The notes: generated from the sequence alone by a model not told the origin. Positions 14,890 to 24,468 are shown, numbered from the stretch's first letter. The stretch: DNA of 33,880 nt from Planctomycetales bacterium (GCA_005239795.1 SBBH01000148.1:1-33880); one strand, 5' to 3'. A program made the numbers and translations.

Positions 14890-15381
14890 ATGGTTCAGAA
14901 CCTTCAGGATAAAAGGCTTCTCAAGATCGGCGATCTTGCCCGGGAGTCCGACAAGACCGTCCGGGCGCTCCGTTATTACGAGGAGCTGGGGCTCCTGGAG
15001 CCGGCGGACCATACCAAGGGAGGGTTTCGGCTTTACCATCCCGACGAGGTCAAGCGGGTCCATCTCATCGGGCAATTGCAGGAGCTCGGGTTCTCGCTCG
15101 ACAAGATTCAGGAGATCGTCGCCGCCTGGCGCAGGGGGCGTAAGGGGGAGGATGTGGCGCACCCTCTTCGCGCTTTCTTCGAAGGGGGGCTCGGCGATAT
15201 CCGCCGCAAGATCGCCCGGCTCCGGAAGATGGAAGCCGACATGCTCGAGGCTCTGCGGTTCCTAACCGCCTGTCGATCTTGTCAGGACGCCCCCGCGCGG
15301 GACCTTTGCTCGGGGTGCGAAAAGGGGGACCACCACGCGCAGTTGCCGTTCCTGATGGACGCGCTGGCCAGGGGGAAGTGA
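14890..15381 (+). CDS. MerR-family transcriptional regulator with C-terminal Cys4 cluster, head of suf operon
   Basis: 163 residues. The N-terminal winged helix-turn-helix (KIGDLARESDKTVRALRYYE, then GFRLYHPDEVKRV) is typical MerR, followed by a coiled-coil dimerisation helix (about 100-123). The C-terminal end carries ACRSCQDAPARDLCSGCEKG: C128, C131, C140, C143 (CX2CX8CX2C) and then H148/H149. This could bind an Fe-S cluster, zinc or a thiol-reactive signal. It lies 9 bp before sufB in the same orientation, suggesting it senses Fe-S, iron or redox state and controls the operon, a role usually held by IscR or SufR. ATG 14890 is chosen from the TAGGAT hexamer 7 nt upstream; an ATG at 14830 is possible but lies upstream of the promoter. 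Confidence 0.85.
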   Translation: MVQNLQDKRLLKIGDLARESDKTVRALRYYEELGLLEPADHTKGGFRLYHPDEVKRVHLIGQLQELGFSLDKIQEIVAAWRRGRKGEDVAHPLRAFFEGGLGDIRRKIARLRKMEADMLEALRFLTACRSCQDAPARDLCSGCEKGDHHAQLPFLMDALARGK

Positions 15382-15390
15382 GAGGGAGCC

Positions 15391-16839
15391 ATGGCTGAAA
15401 CAAACGCAGGGATCCGCCGGATTACGGAGCAGGAATATAAATACGGGTTCGTTTCGGCGATTGAGACCGACACCATCCCGCGGGGTTTGAGCGAGGAGGT
15501 GATCCGCCTCATCTCGGCCAAGAAAAAAGAGCCCCCTTTCATGCTGGAGTGGCGCCTGAAGGCGTACCGCCACTGGCTTACAATGAAGGAGCCGGCCTGG
15601 CAGAACATCCATTACGCCCCGATCGACTACCAGGAGATGATCTACTACGCGGCGCCGAAGTCCCAAAAGGACCGCCCCAAGAGCCTGGACGAGATCGATC
15701 CCGAGGTGAGGAAGACTTTTGACAAGCTGGGGATCCCCTTGAAGGAGCAGGAGGTCCTGGCAGGGGTCGCGGTGGACGCTGTGATCGACTCGGTCTCGGT
15801 CGCAACCACCTTTAAGGAGAATCTCGGGAAGCTCGGCGTCATCTTCTGCTCGTTTTCGGAAGCGGTCGAGAACCACCCCGATCTCGTCAAGAAATACCTG
15901 GGCTCCGTCGTCCCGTACACGGACAATTTTTTCGCGACCCTGAATTCCGCTGTCTTCAGCGACGGCTCGTTCGCCTACATCCCCAAGGGGGTGCGCTGTC
16001 CGATGGAGCTGTCGACCTATTTCCGCATCAACGCGGCGGACACGGGGCAATTCGAGCGCACGCTCATCGTCGCCGATGAAGGGAGCACGGTCAGCTATCT
16101 CGAGGGATGCACCGCCCCCAAGCGGGACACCAACCAGCTCCATGCGGCGGTGGTGGAGCTGGTGGCCCTGGACAACGCCACAATCAAGTACTCGACCGTC
16201 CAGAACTGGTACCCCGGCGACAAGGACGGCAAGGGGGGGATTTACAACTTCGTCACCAAACGCGGCAAGTGCGCGGGGAGGAACTCCAAGATCTCCTGGA
16301 CACAAGTGGAAACCGGCTCGGCCATCACCTGGAAGTATCCGTCCTGCATCCTGCAGGGGGACGATTCCACGGGGGAGTTCTACTCGGTGGCGGTCACCAA
16401 CAACCGCCAGCAGGCCGACACCGGGACCAAGATGATCCACATCGGAAAGAACACGAAGAGCACCATCATTTCAAAGGGGATCTCGGCCGGCCATGGCCAG
16501 AACACCTACCGGGGGCTCGTCAAGATTTTGAAAGGGGCGACGCGCGCACGCAACTATTCGCAGTGCGATTCGCTCCTCATGGGAGACACCTGCGGCGCGC
16601 ACACCTTCCCTTACATGGAGGTCAAGAACGCCACGGCGCAGGTCGAGCACGAGGCGACCACCGCCAAGATCGGCGAGGATCAGATCTTCTACTGCCGCCA
16701 GCGGGGCCTCTCGGCGGAGGACGCCGTGAACATGATCGTGAACGGTTTTTGCAAGGAGGTTTTCCGGGAGCTCCCGATGGAATTCGCGGTGGAAGCCCAG
16801 AAGCTCTTGAGCGTGAGCTTGGAAGGGAGCGTGGGGTAA
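15391..16839 (+). CDS. sufB: Fe-S cluster assembly scaffold SufB
   Basis: 482 residues, normal SufB length. SufB with SufC and SufD forms the scaffold on which Fe-S clusters are built. Family hallmarks seen: YKYGFVSAIETDTIPRGL near the N-terminus, GVRCPMELSTYFRIN, EGCTAPKRDTNQLHAAVVEL, the beta-helix segment VQNWYPGDKDGKGGIYNFVT, and near the C-terminus EHEATTAKIGEDQIFYCRQR followed by GLSAEDAVNMIVNGF. The start is ATG 15391, with GAGAGGGAG ending 3 nt upstream. It is the second gene of the operon and is followed by sufC after a single base. Confidence 0.97.
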   Translation: MAETNAGIRRITEQEYKYGFVSAIETDTIPRGLSEEVIRLISAKKKEPPFMLEWRLKAYRHWLTMKEPAWQNIHYAPIDYQEMIYYAAPKSQKDRPKSLDEIDPEVRKTFDKLGIPLKEQEVLAGVAVDAVIDSVSVATTFKENLGKLGVIFCSFSEAVENHPDLVKKYLGSVVPYTDNFFATLNSAVFSDGSFAYIPKGVRCPMELSTYFRINAADTGQFERTLIVADEGSTVSYLEGCTAPKRDTNQLHAAVVELVALDNATIKYSTVQNWYPGDKDGKGGIYNFVTKRGKCAGRNSKISWTQVETGSAITWKYPSCILQGDDSTGEFYSVAVTNNRQQADTGTKMIHIGKNTKSTIISKGISAGHGQNTYRGLVKILKGATRARNYSQCDSLLMGDTCGAHTFPYMEVKNATAQVEHEATTAKIGEDQIFYCRQRGLSAEDAVNMIVNGFCKEVFRELPMEFAVEAQKLLSVSLEGSVG

Positions 16840-16840
16840 G

Positions 16841-17631
<791 letters not shown>

Positions 17632-17635
<4 letters not shown>

Positions 17636-18993
17636 TCCGGATGGTGTCCCGGGTCGAGGCGCCTGATTACCAGGCGGATTTCGCGCGGCTTGAAAAGACG
17701 CTCCCGGGCGGCTCGCGCTTGGTCCAGCTTCGCCGCGCAGCGTTCGAACGCTTCGCGTCGACGGGGTTCCCTTCCGTGCGCGACGAGGCCTGGCGCTTCA
17801 CGAATGTTGCGGCGATCGCGGGGACCCCCTTCCAGCCGGCCGTCCCCGGAGCCGAGGGATCGGTCTCGCGGCGGGATCTGGCAGAAGTCCTTCTCGGGAC
17901 CGGCGTGGAACTCGTCTTCGTGAACGGTTTTTTCGCGCCGGCGCTTTCTTCGTCGCGTCTTCCAGCCGGGGTCGCGGCGGGAAATTTTGCCGCGAGCCCC
18001 GATCGCCTCAATCCTCTCGAGGAAAGCCTGGGAACGGTCTTTCAAGTGCCAGAGACGCCGTTTGCGGCCTTGAACATGGCATTCTTCGCCGATGGCGCCT
18101 GGGTCCGTATCGGCCCCAAAGCGGTTGTGAAGGAGCCGATCCATCTGGTGTTCGTTTCCTTAACGGGGCCGGGACCGGATCCGCGTCCCCTGGCAATCCA
18201 TCCCCGGACATTCCTCCTGGTGGAGGAGGGGGGTCAGGCGCAGGTCGTCTCGAGCCACATCGGGCTTCCCAGCCCGGCAGGAGAAGCGGAAGGCCCCACG
18301 CGCCTTGTGAACGCCGCGGTCGAGATTTCGCTTTCAGAAAGTGCTGTTTTCACGCATACGCTCCTTCAGCAGGAGGGGGCGGGCGCTTTCCATGTTTCCT
18401 GCTGCGGTGCGCGCCTGGCCCGTGGCGCCCAATTCACCTCCCGCGTCGCGTCGGTCGATTCCCGCTTCGTTCGGAACGATCTATCGGTCCTCCTGGGCGG
18501 CGAGGGGGCGGGATGCACCTTGGACGGCCTCTTCCTGACGCGGCTTTCTGAGCACGTCGACAACCATACGTCGATCGACCACGCGGCGCCGCACACCTCA
18601 AGCCGCGAACTCTACAAGGGGGTTCTGGACGGCTCCTCCACGGGCGTCTTCAACGGCCGCATCACCGTGCGCCCCGGCGCCCAGAAGACGGACGCCCGCC
18701 AGGCGAGCCGGAACCTGCTCCTCTCGGAAGAGGCGCTCGTCAGCACCAATCCCCAGCTCCAGATCGACGCCGACGACGTGAAATGCTCCCACGGCGCGAC
18801 GGTGGGGCAGCTCGACGAGGAAGCGGTATTCTACTTGCGCTCGCGCGGGATCGGCCTCGCCGAGGCGCGCAATCTCGTGATCCTCGCCTTCGCCGAAGAG
18901 GTGATCGGGCGGATCGAGCCGGCGCCGCTTCGCGCGCGATTGGAGGAGACCCTGAAAAGCCATCTGCCGGCCGCAACGGGAGCACTCGCATGA
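17632..18993 (+). CDS. sufD: Fe-S assembly protein SufD
   Basis: 453 residues, partner of SufB in the scaffold. The N-terminal region is variable (FASTGFPSVRDEAWRFTN is typical). The beta-helix core follows, then the C-terminal SufB/D signature VKCSHGATVGQLDEEAVFYL (C385, H387) and SRGIGLAEARNLVILAFAEE. The ATG overlaps the sufC stop (ATGATG); a second in-frame ATG lies three codons later. Its stop overlaps the sufU start by 4 bp, so sufC, sufD and sufU are translationally coupled. Confidence 0.95.
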
Positions 18994-19439
18994 GCGACCT
19001 GCGCGAGCTCTACCAGGAGACGATCCTAGACCACAGCCGCAATCCCCGCAACTTCCGCAAGCTCGAAGGGGCCCGGAAGGCCGAGGGGTTCAACCCTCTC
19101 TGTGGCGACAAGGTGGACGTCTACGTGACTCTCAGCGCCGACGGCGCCGCGGTGAAGGAGATCGCCTTCCAGGGGGCCGGATGCGCCATTTCGACGGCGT
19201 CGGCTTCCGTCATGACGGAGGCCCTGCGGGGAAAGCCGCGCGCCGAGGCGGATCGTCTCTTTGCGGAGTTTCACGGGATGCTGACGGGAAAGGGCGCGCC
19301 CGACCCGGAAGCGCTGGGGAAGCTCGCGGTTTTCGCGCGCGTCTCTGACTTCCCGATGCGCGTCAAATGCGCGACCTTGGCCTGGCACACGTTCCAGGCG
19401 GCGCTTAAAGGAGACAAGGGGGCCGTGACCACGGAGTGA
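18990..19439 (+). CDS. sufU: SufU-type Fe-S assembly protein
   Basis: 149 residues, IscU/SufU fold. SufU accepts persulfide sulfur from the desulfurase SufS, using a zinc site. The ligands C38 and D40 (NPLCGDKVD), C65 (GAGCAIS) and C127 (RVKCATLAWHTF) are present. The N-terminal LYQETILDHSRNPRNF is characteristic of the family. ATG overlaps the sufD stop (ATGA). The expected partner gene sufS is not in this operon or window. Confidence 0.95.
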   Translation: MSDLRELYQETILDHSRNPRNFRKLEGARKAEGFNPLCGDKVDVYVTLSADGAAVKEIAFQGAGCAISTASASVMTEALRGKPRAEADRLFAEFHGMLTGKGAPDPEALGKLAVFARVSDFPMRVKCATLAWHTFQAALKGDKGAVTTE

Positions 19440-19444
19440 ACACT

Positions 19445-19831
19445 ATGGAAAGTCCCGAATCCAAAATCCCCGATCCAAAATCCCAACCCCCCGAGGCAGC
19501 CGCCGGCGGAGCGGGAGCCGGAGACCCGGAGAAGCTTAAAACAGGGATCATCGAGGCGATCAAAACCTGCTACGACCCTGAAATCCCGGTCAATATCTGG
19601 GAGCTGGGGCTCGTCTATGACATCGCCGTGTCGGCCGATAGAGCCGCCGCGGTCAAGATGACCCTCACCAGCCCCAACTGCCCCGCCGCCGCCTCGCTCC
19701 CTCCGGAGGTGGAGGGGAAGGTCAAGACGGTGCCGGGCGTGGCCTCGGCCAAGGTCGAGGTCGTCTGGGATCCCCCCTGGACCCCCGAGAAAATGAGCGA
19801 GGCCGCGAAGCTCGAACTCGGCATCATGTAG
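19445..19831 (+). CDS. SufT-like DUF59 (MIP18 family) protein
   Basis: 128 residues from ATG 19445, supported by GGAG 8 nt upstream; a GTG at 19436 overlapping the sufU stop is an alternative. The DUF59 domain has DPEIPVNIWELGLVYDI and the conserved Cys in TSPNCPAAASLP. SufT/DUF59 proteins help maturation or delivery of Fe-S clusters, consistent with the last place in a suf operon. The N-terminal tail (ESPESKIPDPKSQPPEAAAG) is encoded by a degenerate tandem repeat (two TCCAAAATCCC copies within 19458-19486) and is probably unstructured. A hairpin terminator follows the stop. Confidence 0.9.
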   Translation: MESPESKIPDPKSQPPEAAAGGAGAGDPEKLKTGIIEAIKTCYDPEIPVNIWELGLVYDIAVSADRAAAVKMTLTSPNCPAAASLPPEVEGKVKTVPGVASAKVEVVWDPPWTPEKMSEAAKLELGIM

Positions 19832-19833
19832 TC

Positions 19834-19865
19834 AAAGACCTCGCCCCTTCCGGGTGGGGTCTTTT
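19834..19865. terminator. Bidirectional intrinsic terminator between suf operon and peroxiredoxin
   Basis: A 13-bp stem (19834-19846 with 19852-19864, including two G-T pairs) and a 5-nt loop CTTCC. The stem ends in TCTTTT on the plus strand and GTCTTT on the minus strand. It lies between two convergent genes; the peroxiredoxin stop codon is at its right edge. Confidence 0.8.
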
Positions 19866-20499
19866 ACTTCACGGCTTTTTTGGCCGAACCGCCCAGGGTG
19901 TCTCCGACGCGGCCGACCAGATTGGCGCCGGGTTTTAAGGTCTTCGATCCTTCCGACCAGTTGGCCGGGCAAGCCTCGTCGGGGTGCTCCGCCAGATAGG
20001 CGTTCGCCTTGACCTTGCGGGAGAGCTCCTCGGCGTTCCTGCCGAAGTTGTAGAAGTTGACCTCGGAGCCGACGAGCTTCCCCTGCGGGTTGATGATGAA
20101 CGTCCCGCGCAAGGCGAGCCCCGTCCCCTCGTCGTAGACGCCGAAGAGACGCGAGACCTTGCCCGTGGGGTCGGCGCCCATCAGGTATTTGACATCCTTC
20201 ATGAGCTTCTCTTCGCGGTGCCAGGCCATGTGGACGAATTTGGTGTCGGTGGAGATCGAGATGACCTCCGCGCCGGCTTTTTTGAGCTCCTCGTGTTTGG
20301 CCGCCAGGTCCGCCAGCTCCGTGGGGCAGACGAACGTGTAGTCGGCGGGATAGAAGAAGAGGACTGTCCATTTCTTCGTCTTCTTGATCCCTTCGAGCGT
20401 GACCTGGGCGAAATCCCCCTTGGCGGGGTCGAAAGCGTCCAGCGTGAAGTCGGGAACCGTCTGCCCCACGCGGATCGGCGTCTGAATCTGCTCGCTCAT
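19864..20499 (-). CDS. Typical 2-Cys peroxiredoxin (AhpC/Prx1 type)
   Basis: 211 residues. Reduces hydrogen peroxide and organic peroxides in the cytosol. The peroxidatic Cys is in YPADYTFVCPTE (C58) and the resolving Cys in DEACPANWSEG (C177). The C-terminal extension AKKAVK is short. The ATG at 20499 has a good purine-rich site upstream (GAAAGGAAAGGAACG). A possible -10 TACAAT lies at about 20568-20573, giving a leader of about 60 nt. Position next to the Fe-S operon suggests a shared oxidative-stress context, but it is transcribed separately and convergently. Confidence 0.95.
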   Translation of the reverse strand: MSEQIQTPIRVGQTVPDFTLDAFDPAKGDFAQVTLEGIKKTKKWTVLFFYPADYTFVCPTELADLAAKHEELKKAGAEVISISTDTKFVHMAWHREEKLMKDVKYLMGADPTGKVSRLFGVYDEGTGLALRGTFIINPQGKLVGSEVNFYNFGRNAEELSRKVKANAYLAEHPDEACPANWSEGSKTLKPGANLVGRVGDTLGGSAKKAVK

Positions 20500-20571
20500 A
20501 AACGTTCCTTTCCTTTCTGGGCTCTCTTGTCGCGGCGCCGCCAGGCGACGCGCCCGAAAACAGGGGTATTG

Positions 20572-20621
20572 TAAGGCGCCGCACGGAAATAACTTCTATA
20601 GTTATTTTTGCGCGAATCCTA
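20572..20621 (+). repeat. REP-like palindromic repeat, copy C (complete 50 bp)
   Basis: Left arm TAAGGCGCCGCACGGAAATA, centre AACTTCTATAGTT (AAATAACT/AGTTATTT can pair), right arm TTATTTTTGCGCGAATCCTA. It lies between the peroxiredoxin promoter and the permease 3' end, and encodes the permease stop codon (TAG, complement of 20619-20621). Confidence 0.8.
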
Positions 20622-22619
20622 ACGCACCCGCGCCGGGAGGATCACCATGGTGAGCCCCGCCCACTGCAGGCGTTTCTGGATGGAGAAGGCGGTCTCGTTG
20701 TGCAGGAATCGGTGGTACCAGCGCTCGCGCTGGAAGATGATCTGGCCGGAGAAGAAGGTGACGCGCGGGAATTCCTTCGCAACCGCCAGGCAGAGTTTTT
20801 CGCATTCTTCGACGGCGTCGGTGCCAACGGTCTGGCGGCTGGTGGCGGGGATCCCCAGGCGCTGTGCCAGTTCCACGTAGCGCCGCAGGGTCTCGTCGGT
20901 CTCCTTGCGCAGGGATTCGATCGCTTGTTCCCCCTTGAAGACGCCCGAGTCGATGACGCCCACAGAGATGAAGACGAGGTTTTTGAAATGCCCCGGGAAG
21001 GTCCGGAAGATGTTGAAGGTCGTGTGCAGGCCCAGACCGTCGTAGGCGCCCACGAGCACCGCGGCGGTGGGCTGGGCGGGGTCGACGGGTTTGGCCGCCC
21101 CCACGGCGACTTCCGGAATCTCCTCGAGCTCCCGCGAGAGCTTGGCGAATTTTCGCCGTACGGTCTCGTAGCGGCCGCGGATCAGGAAGCAGAGGACGAC
21201 CAGTCCCCCGGTCACGAGGAGCGTCATCCATCCCCCCTCGCCGAATTTCTCGACGACGATCACGAGGAGAATCGTCGCGCACAGAAGAAAGCCGGAGGTG
21301 AAGAGGGCGAAGTGCCGGCGGCCGCCGGGTCGCGCGGCCCCCCCCGGGCGGCGCGACCAGGACATCCCAAAGAGCGACAGGGAGAAGGTGAGGAACACGT
21401 TGATGCTGTACATCACGACGATCTGGTGGACGGAGCCGCCCGTGTAGAGGAGGGCGCTCAGCCCCGCCGCCCCCATGAGGAGGATCCCATTGCGTGTCGT
21501 GAACCTTTCGGAAAGGGCCGCGAACCGGCGCGGCACCCAGGAGTCGACCGCCATATTGGCCAGGACCCGGGGGCCGTCCAGGAACCCTGCCTGCGCCGCG
21601 ACGATGAGCAGGGCTCCTTCCGTGAGCAACGTGAGGATTACGAAAGGCTTCCCGAGAAAAGTCTCGCTCGCGAAACTCTCCGCCAGGACCGCGTTCATCG
21701 TCTTGCCGGGCTCCGGCATGACGTGCCAGAGGAGATAGCACAACATCAGGCCCGAGGCGGTCAAAGCGAGCGAGACGGCCATGTAGGCCATCGTGCGCTT
21801 GGCGTTGGCGACCTTGGGTTCGCGCAGGACCGCCAGGCCGTTCGAGATCGCTTCGATCCCGGTGTAGGTCCCACCCCCCAGCGAATAGGCGTGCAGGAGC
21901 AGAAGCAGCATTCCGCCTATCCCCAGCGTCGACAGGCCTTCGTTGAAGCCGCTTTTGACAGAGGCGGCCGTGGCTGGGAGTTCCGGCGCGTGCATGAGCA
22001 GCCCGCCGCCGATCAAGACGGCGTGCGTCAGGAGAAACAGCACGAAGATCGGCGTCAGCGACAGGACCGACTCGCGCACGCCGCGGATGTTGAGGATCGT
22101 CAGGCCCGCGAGCGTCGCGGCCTCGACGGGCAGCTTCAAGCCGTGCCAGGCCATAGGGAGAAAACTGAAGAGAGCGTCGCCGGCGGCGGCGATCGAGACC
22201 GCGATCGTGAGGACGTAGTCCACGAGGAGGGCGCACCCGGAGATGACCCCCGTGCGCGGTCCCAGGAGGCTCGTGGCGACGACATATCCTCCTCCGCCGT
22301 GGGGGAATTCCTCGATGAGGCGGCTGTAGGCGGCCGAGATCACGAAGACCGTCGCCGCCATGGCGACGGCCAGCGCCAGCGCCATGTAGGTGTGCGTCCC
22401 CAGCGTCCGGAACGCCTCCTCGGGGCCGTAGGCAGAGGATGACAGGGGGTCGGCCCCTAGCCCGACCCAAGCTAGGAACGGGACGAGCGTCAGTTTGTGA
22501 AACAGTAAGCGGTCGGCAAGGTTCCGGGGGGCGCCGAAAAACAGCCGCCGCGCGCGCGTGGCCCATGACTGTTGATCAGGGGCGACCGGCTCCGGAAGGG
22601 GGGGCGGGCGTGGCGTCAT
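20619..22619 (-). CDS. APC-superfamily permease (KimA/amino-acid transporter type)
   Basis: 666 residues from the ATG at 22619. After a Pro-rich cytosolic start come about 12 membrane helices (about residues 45-465), with the first-helix signature LGADPLSSSAYGPEEAF (54-70) and the glycine-rich HGGGGYVVATSLLGP. A soluble C-terminal domain of about 180 residues (from about 485, AAVLVGAYDGLGLHTTFNIF) resembles the cytosolic regulatory domains of KimA-type potassium transporters and related permeases. The substrate, potassium or an amino acid, cannot be settled by eye. An in-frame ATG at 22697 would add 26 non-conserved residues and overlap the divergent TATAAT region. The stop codon comes from repeat copy C. 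Confidence 0.88.
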   Translation of the reverse strand: MTPRPPPLPEPVAPDQQSWATRARRLFFGAPRNLADRLLFHKLTLVPFLAWVGLGADPLSSSAYGPEEAFRTLGTHTYMALALAVAMAATVFVISAAYSRLIEEFPHGGGGYVVATSLLGPRTGVISGCALLVDYVLTIAVSIAAAGDALFSFLPMAWHGLKLPVEAATLAGLTILNIRGVRESVLSLTPIFVLFLLTHAVLIGGGLLMHAPELPATAASVKSGFNEGLSTLGIGGMLLLLLHAYSLGGGTYTGIEAISNGLAVLREPKVANAKRTMAYMAVSLALTASGLMLCYLLWHVMPEPGKTMNAVLAESFASETFLGKPFVILTLLTEGALLIVAAQAGFLDGPRVLANMAVDSWVPRRFAALSERFTTRNGILLMGAAGLSALLYTGGSVHQIVVMYSINVFLTFSLSLFGMSWSRRPGGAARPGGRRHFALFTSGFLLCATILLVIVVEKFGEGGWMTLLVTGGLVVLCFLIRGRYETVRRKFAKLSRELEEIPEVAVGAAKPVDPAQPTAAVLVGAYDGLGLHTTFNIFRTFPGHFKNLVFISVGVIDSGVFKGEQAIESLRKETDETLRRYVELAQRLGIPATSRQTVGTDAVEECEKLCLAVAKEFPRVTFFSGQIIFQRERWYHRFLHNETAFSIQKRLQWAGLTMVILPARVR

Positions 22620-22670
22620 CGTTGTGATCCAGGGGTTCCGGAGACAGTCCCGGAAAATTGAGGAGGGGAG

Positions 22671-22676
22671 TATAAT
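22671..22676 (+). promoter_or_regulatory. -10 hexamer TATAAT before the HEAT-repeat gene
   Basis: A perfect TATAAT 26 nt before ATG 22703, so this transcript would have a leader of about 20 nt containing GGGGGAAAA. No clear -35 element at 17 bp. Confidence 0.5.
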
Positions 22677-22702
22677 GGGAACTTGGGGGAAAATCAAGAG
22701 TT

Positions 22703-23524
22703 ATGGAAAAGACGACCGCTTGGATTGTCACATCTGTCCTGGTTTCGGGGGGAGCCATTCTGGTCGGGGTCGCCCTTGATTCAGACTCTGCTTCGTCAAG
22801 TTCGCCAAGCGCCGCCGTAGGCCAGTCGGAAAAATTCCTGGAAGGGGAAGAGTGGCCTCGTCCGTCGGGAAGCGCCGAGGAGATGGCCCAAACCCTTTCT
22901 GTTGAGGAACTTATCGAGGCCTGGTCAGCCTTCCCTGAGGAGGAGTCCCAACTGGGGCTCCACGCTGTCTACGCCGAGGCGCTTGGGCTTTTAGGGATGG
23001 AGGCGGCCAACGCAGCTCCCGCTCTCGGGGTCCATGCGGTACATCCGAACCCCGGGATACGCAAGGCGGTGCTCTCGGCCCTGGCTCGGATGGGAGACGC
23101 GGGGCTTCCGTATCTCATGGAGGCGCTTGATTACGGTTCGCTTTTAAGCGTGAACGCCAGCGATGTCCGCTGGGATGCGGCGCAGGCGTTGGCCGAGAAG
23201 GAATCGGGCCTGGAGGGAGCTATCCCTGCGCTTCTTTCGCGCGTGGTCAATTTTGAGGAGAACGTCCTGGTCCGGGAAAGCGCCGTCGCCGCGCTCGTCA
23301 ATGCAGGAGAGGCGGCCTTGCCCACTTTGAAGGAAGTCCAGACTGCCTACTATGCCCGCAGCGAGGAAGACGGACTCACCGTGACCGAGACGGCGATCTT
23401 GAACACGATCAACCTAGGCCTTCAGGGAATCCGTCCGAAGCGGCCTGCTCCCAAGGTCGGGGCCGAAGAAGTCGGAGAGACCGAAGAGGCTGAGGAAACC
23501 GGCCAAGCGCAAACGGAGGAGTAG
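22703..23524 (+). CDS. Exported or anchored HEAT-repeat protein
   Basis: 273 residues. One N-terminal hydrophobic helix (about 7-25, WIVTSVLVSGGAILVGVAL) acts as an anchor or uncleaved signal. A Ser/Ala-rich linker follows, then HEAT-like helical repeats from about 66 to 225: VYAEALGLLGMEAANAAPAL, IRKAVLSALARMGDAGLPYL, VRWDAAQALAEKES, VRESAVAALVNAGEAALPTL. The C-terminal tail is acidic and disordered (EEVGETEEAEETGQ). HEAT arrays serve as protein-binding scaffolds; no enzymatic motif is seen. Its 3' end is 5 bp from the convergent desaturase stop, with no room for a separate terminator. Confidence 0.85.
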   Translation: MEKTTAWIVTSVLVSGGAILVGVALDSDSASSSSPSAAVGQSEKFLEGEEWPRPSGSAEEMAQTLSVEELIEAWSAFPEEESQLGLHAVYAEALGLLGMEAANAAPALGVHAVHPNPGIRKAVLSALARMGDAGLPYLMEALDYGSLLSVNASDVRWDAAQALAEKESGLEGAIPALLSRVVNFEENVLVRESAVAALVNAGEAALPTLKEVQTAYYARSEEDGLTVTETAILNTINLGLQGIRPKRPAPKVGAEEVGETEEAEETGQAQTEE

Positions 23525-23529
23525 CCGCT

Positions 23530-24372
23530 CTAATGGCCGTTGCCGCTTGAAAGCAGTTGGGGAGGGGTGCGCTTGAGGTTCGAGGCGAGCCGCGCGCGGT
23601 GCATCGTCCAGATCCACCATTTGGTCGGATCGAAGTGGTGGGGAGCGTGGCCGTTCCGGTAGTCGGACGGAAAGCGGTGGTGGAAATTGTGGTACCCCTC
23701 GCCCAGCGTCACGAAGGCCGTGAGGGCGCTGTCCCGGGCCGACACCGCGCTGCCGAACGGCTGGCTCCCGATCCAGTGAGCCACGGAATTGATGGCGAAG
23801 GTGGCGTGGTACTGGAGGGCGAGCCTCAGGAAGCAGGCCACCAGCATCCCTCCGAAGGCGTCGCCCCAAAGCGAGGCCGTCGCGACGGGAAGAAGAAGCG
23901 CCACGCTGGTTGCCAAGGAGTAGTAGTGACGATGCTGGAAGCGCAGGAGAGGATCCCGCTCGAGGTCCGCCACGTTTTCGGGGCCGGCCCGCCCGGTCTC
24001 CTTGAAAAGGACCCAGCCGATGTGCGCCCACCAGAACCCCCGCCGGATGTTGTAGGGGTCTTCCGCTTCGTCGGTGTGCCGGTGGTGGCGCCGGTGGTCT
24101 GAACACCACGCCAAGGCGCTATTCTGGACCGAGGCCGCGCCGAAGAGAAGGTAGAAGAGCCGCAAGGGCCAGCGGGCGCGGTAGGCGAGGTGCGCGAAGA
24201 GGCGGTGGTATCCGCCGGTAATCGACACCCCACAGCAGGCGAAAAGGACGCTGGCCAGGAGGAGTGTCAGTCCGGAGAACCGGACGCAGATCATATAGAC
24301 GACGGCGAGGACTGCGAAGAGATGCACTGCCGACAGGAAAAAGGCATTCCCCCAGTGGAATTTGAACTTCAA
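23530..24372 (-). CDS. Acyl-CoA/acyl-lipid delta-9-type fatty acid desaturase
   Basis: 280 residues, integral membrane di-iron desaturase that introduces a double bond into acyl chains to control membrane fluidity. The three histidine boxes are complete: HRLFAH (56-61), HRRHH (93-97) and HNFHH (228-232). Supporting motifs are ITGGYHR, RGFWWAHIGW and EGYHNFHHRFPSDYRNG. Hydrophobic helices lie before box 1 and between boxes 2 and 3. The start is TTG at 24372, 9 nt after a TATAAT hexamer, with no Shine-Dalgarno sequence; the N-terminal MKFKFHWGNAFFL is typical. Confidence 0.95.
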   Translation of the reverse strand: MKFKFHWGNAFFLSAVHLFAVLAVVYMICVRFSGLTLLLASVLFACCGVSITGGYHRLFAHLAYRARWPLRLFYLLFGAASVQNSALAWCSDHRRHHRHTDEAEDPYNIRRGFWWAHIGWVLFKETGRAGPENVADLERDPLLRFQHRHYYSLATSVALLLPVATASLWGDAFGGMLVACFLRLALQYHATFAINSVAHWIGSQPFGSAVSARDSALTAFVTLGEGYHNFHHRFPSDYRNGHAPHHFDPTKWWIWTMHRARLASNLKRTPPQLLSSGNGH

Positions 24373-24381
24373 GCGGGACGC

Positions 24382-24387
24382 ATTATA
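24382..24387 (-). promoter_or_regulatory. -10 hexamer TATAAT, probable leaderless promoter of the desaturase
   Basis: On the minus strand TATAAT is followed by 9 nt (GCGTCCCGC) and the TTG start. The motif TATAATGCG recurs before the diiron gene at 3901 and the tRNA. Confidence 0.6.
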
Positions 24388-24468
24388 GCCGCTTCCGCCA
24401 GCGCGCCCGCAGGTTTTTTTAAATCCAGAGGTCGAGCGGCTCGGGGGCCACGACGCATTTCAAATGAA

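Noticed and set aside
20700..22442. Open frame of 580 codons antisense to the permease gene
   Set aside because: It is rich in Glu, Arg, Gly and Gln, has no domain, and is the mirror of third-position GC bias in the conserved permease on the other strand.
22620..22700. c-di-AMP (ydaO/yuaA) riboswitch before the KimA-like permease
   Set aside because: The gap to the divergent gene is only about 80 bp and has none of the conserved riboswitch segments.
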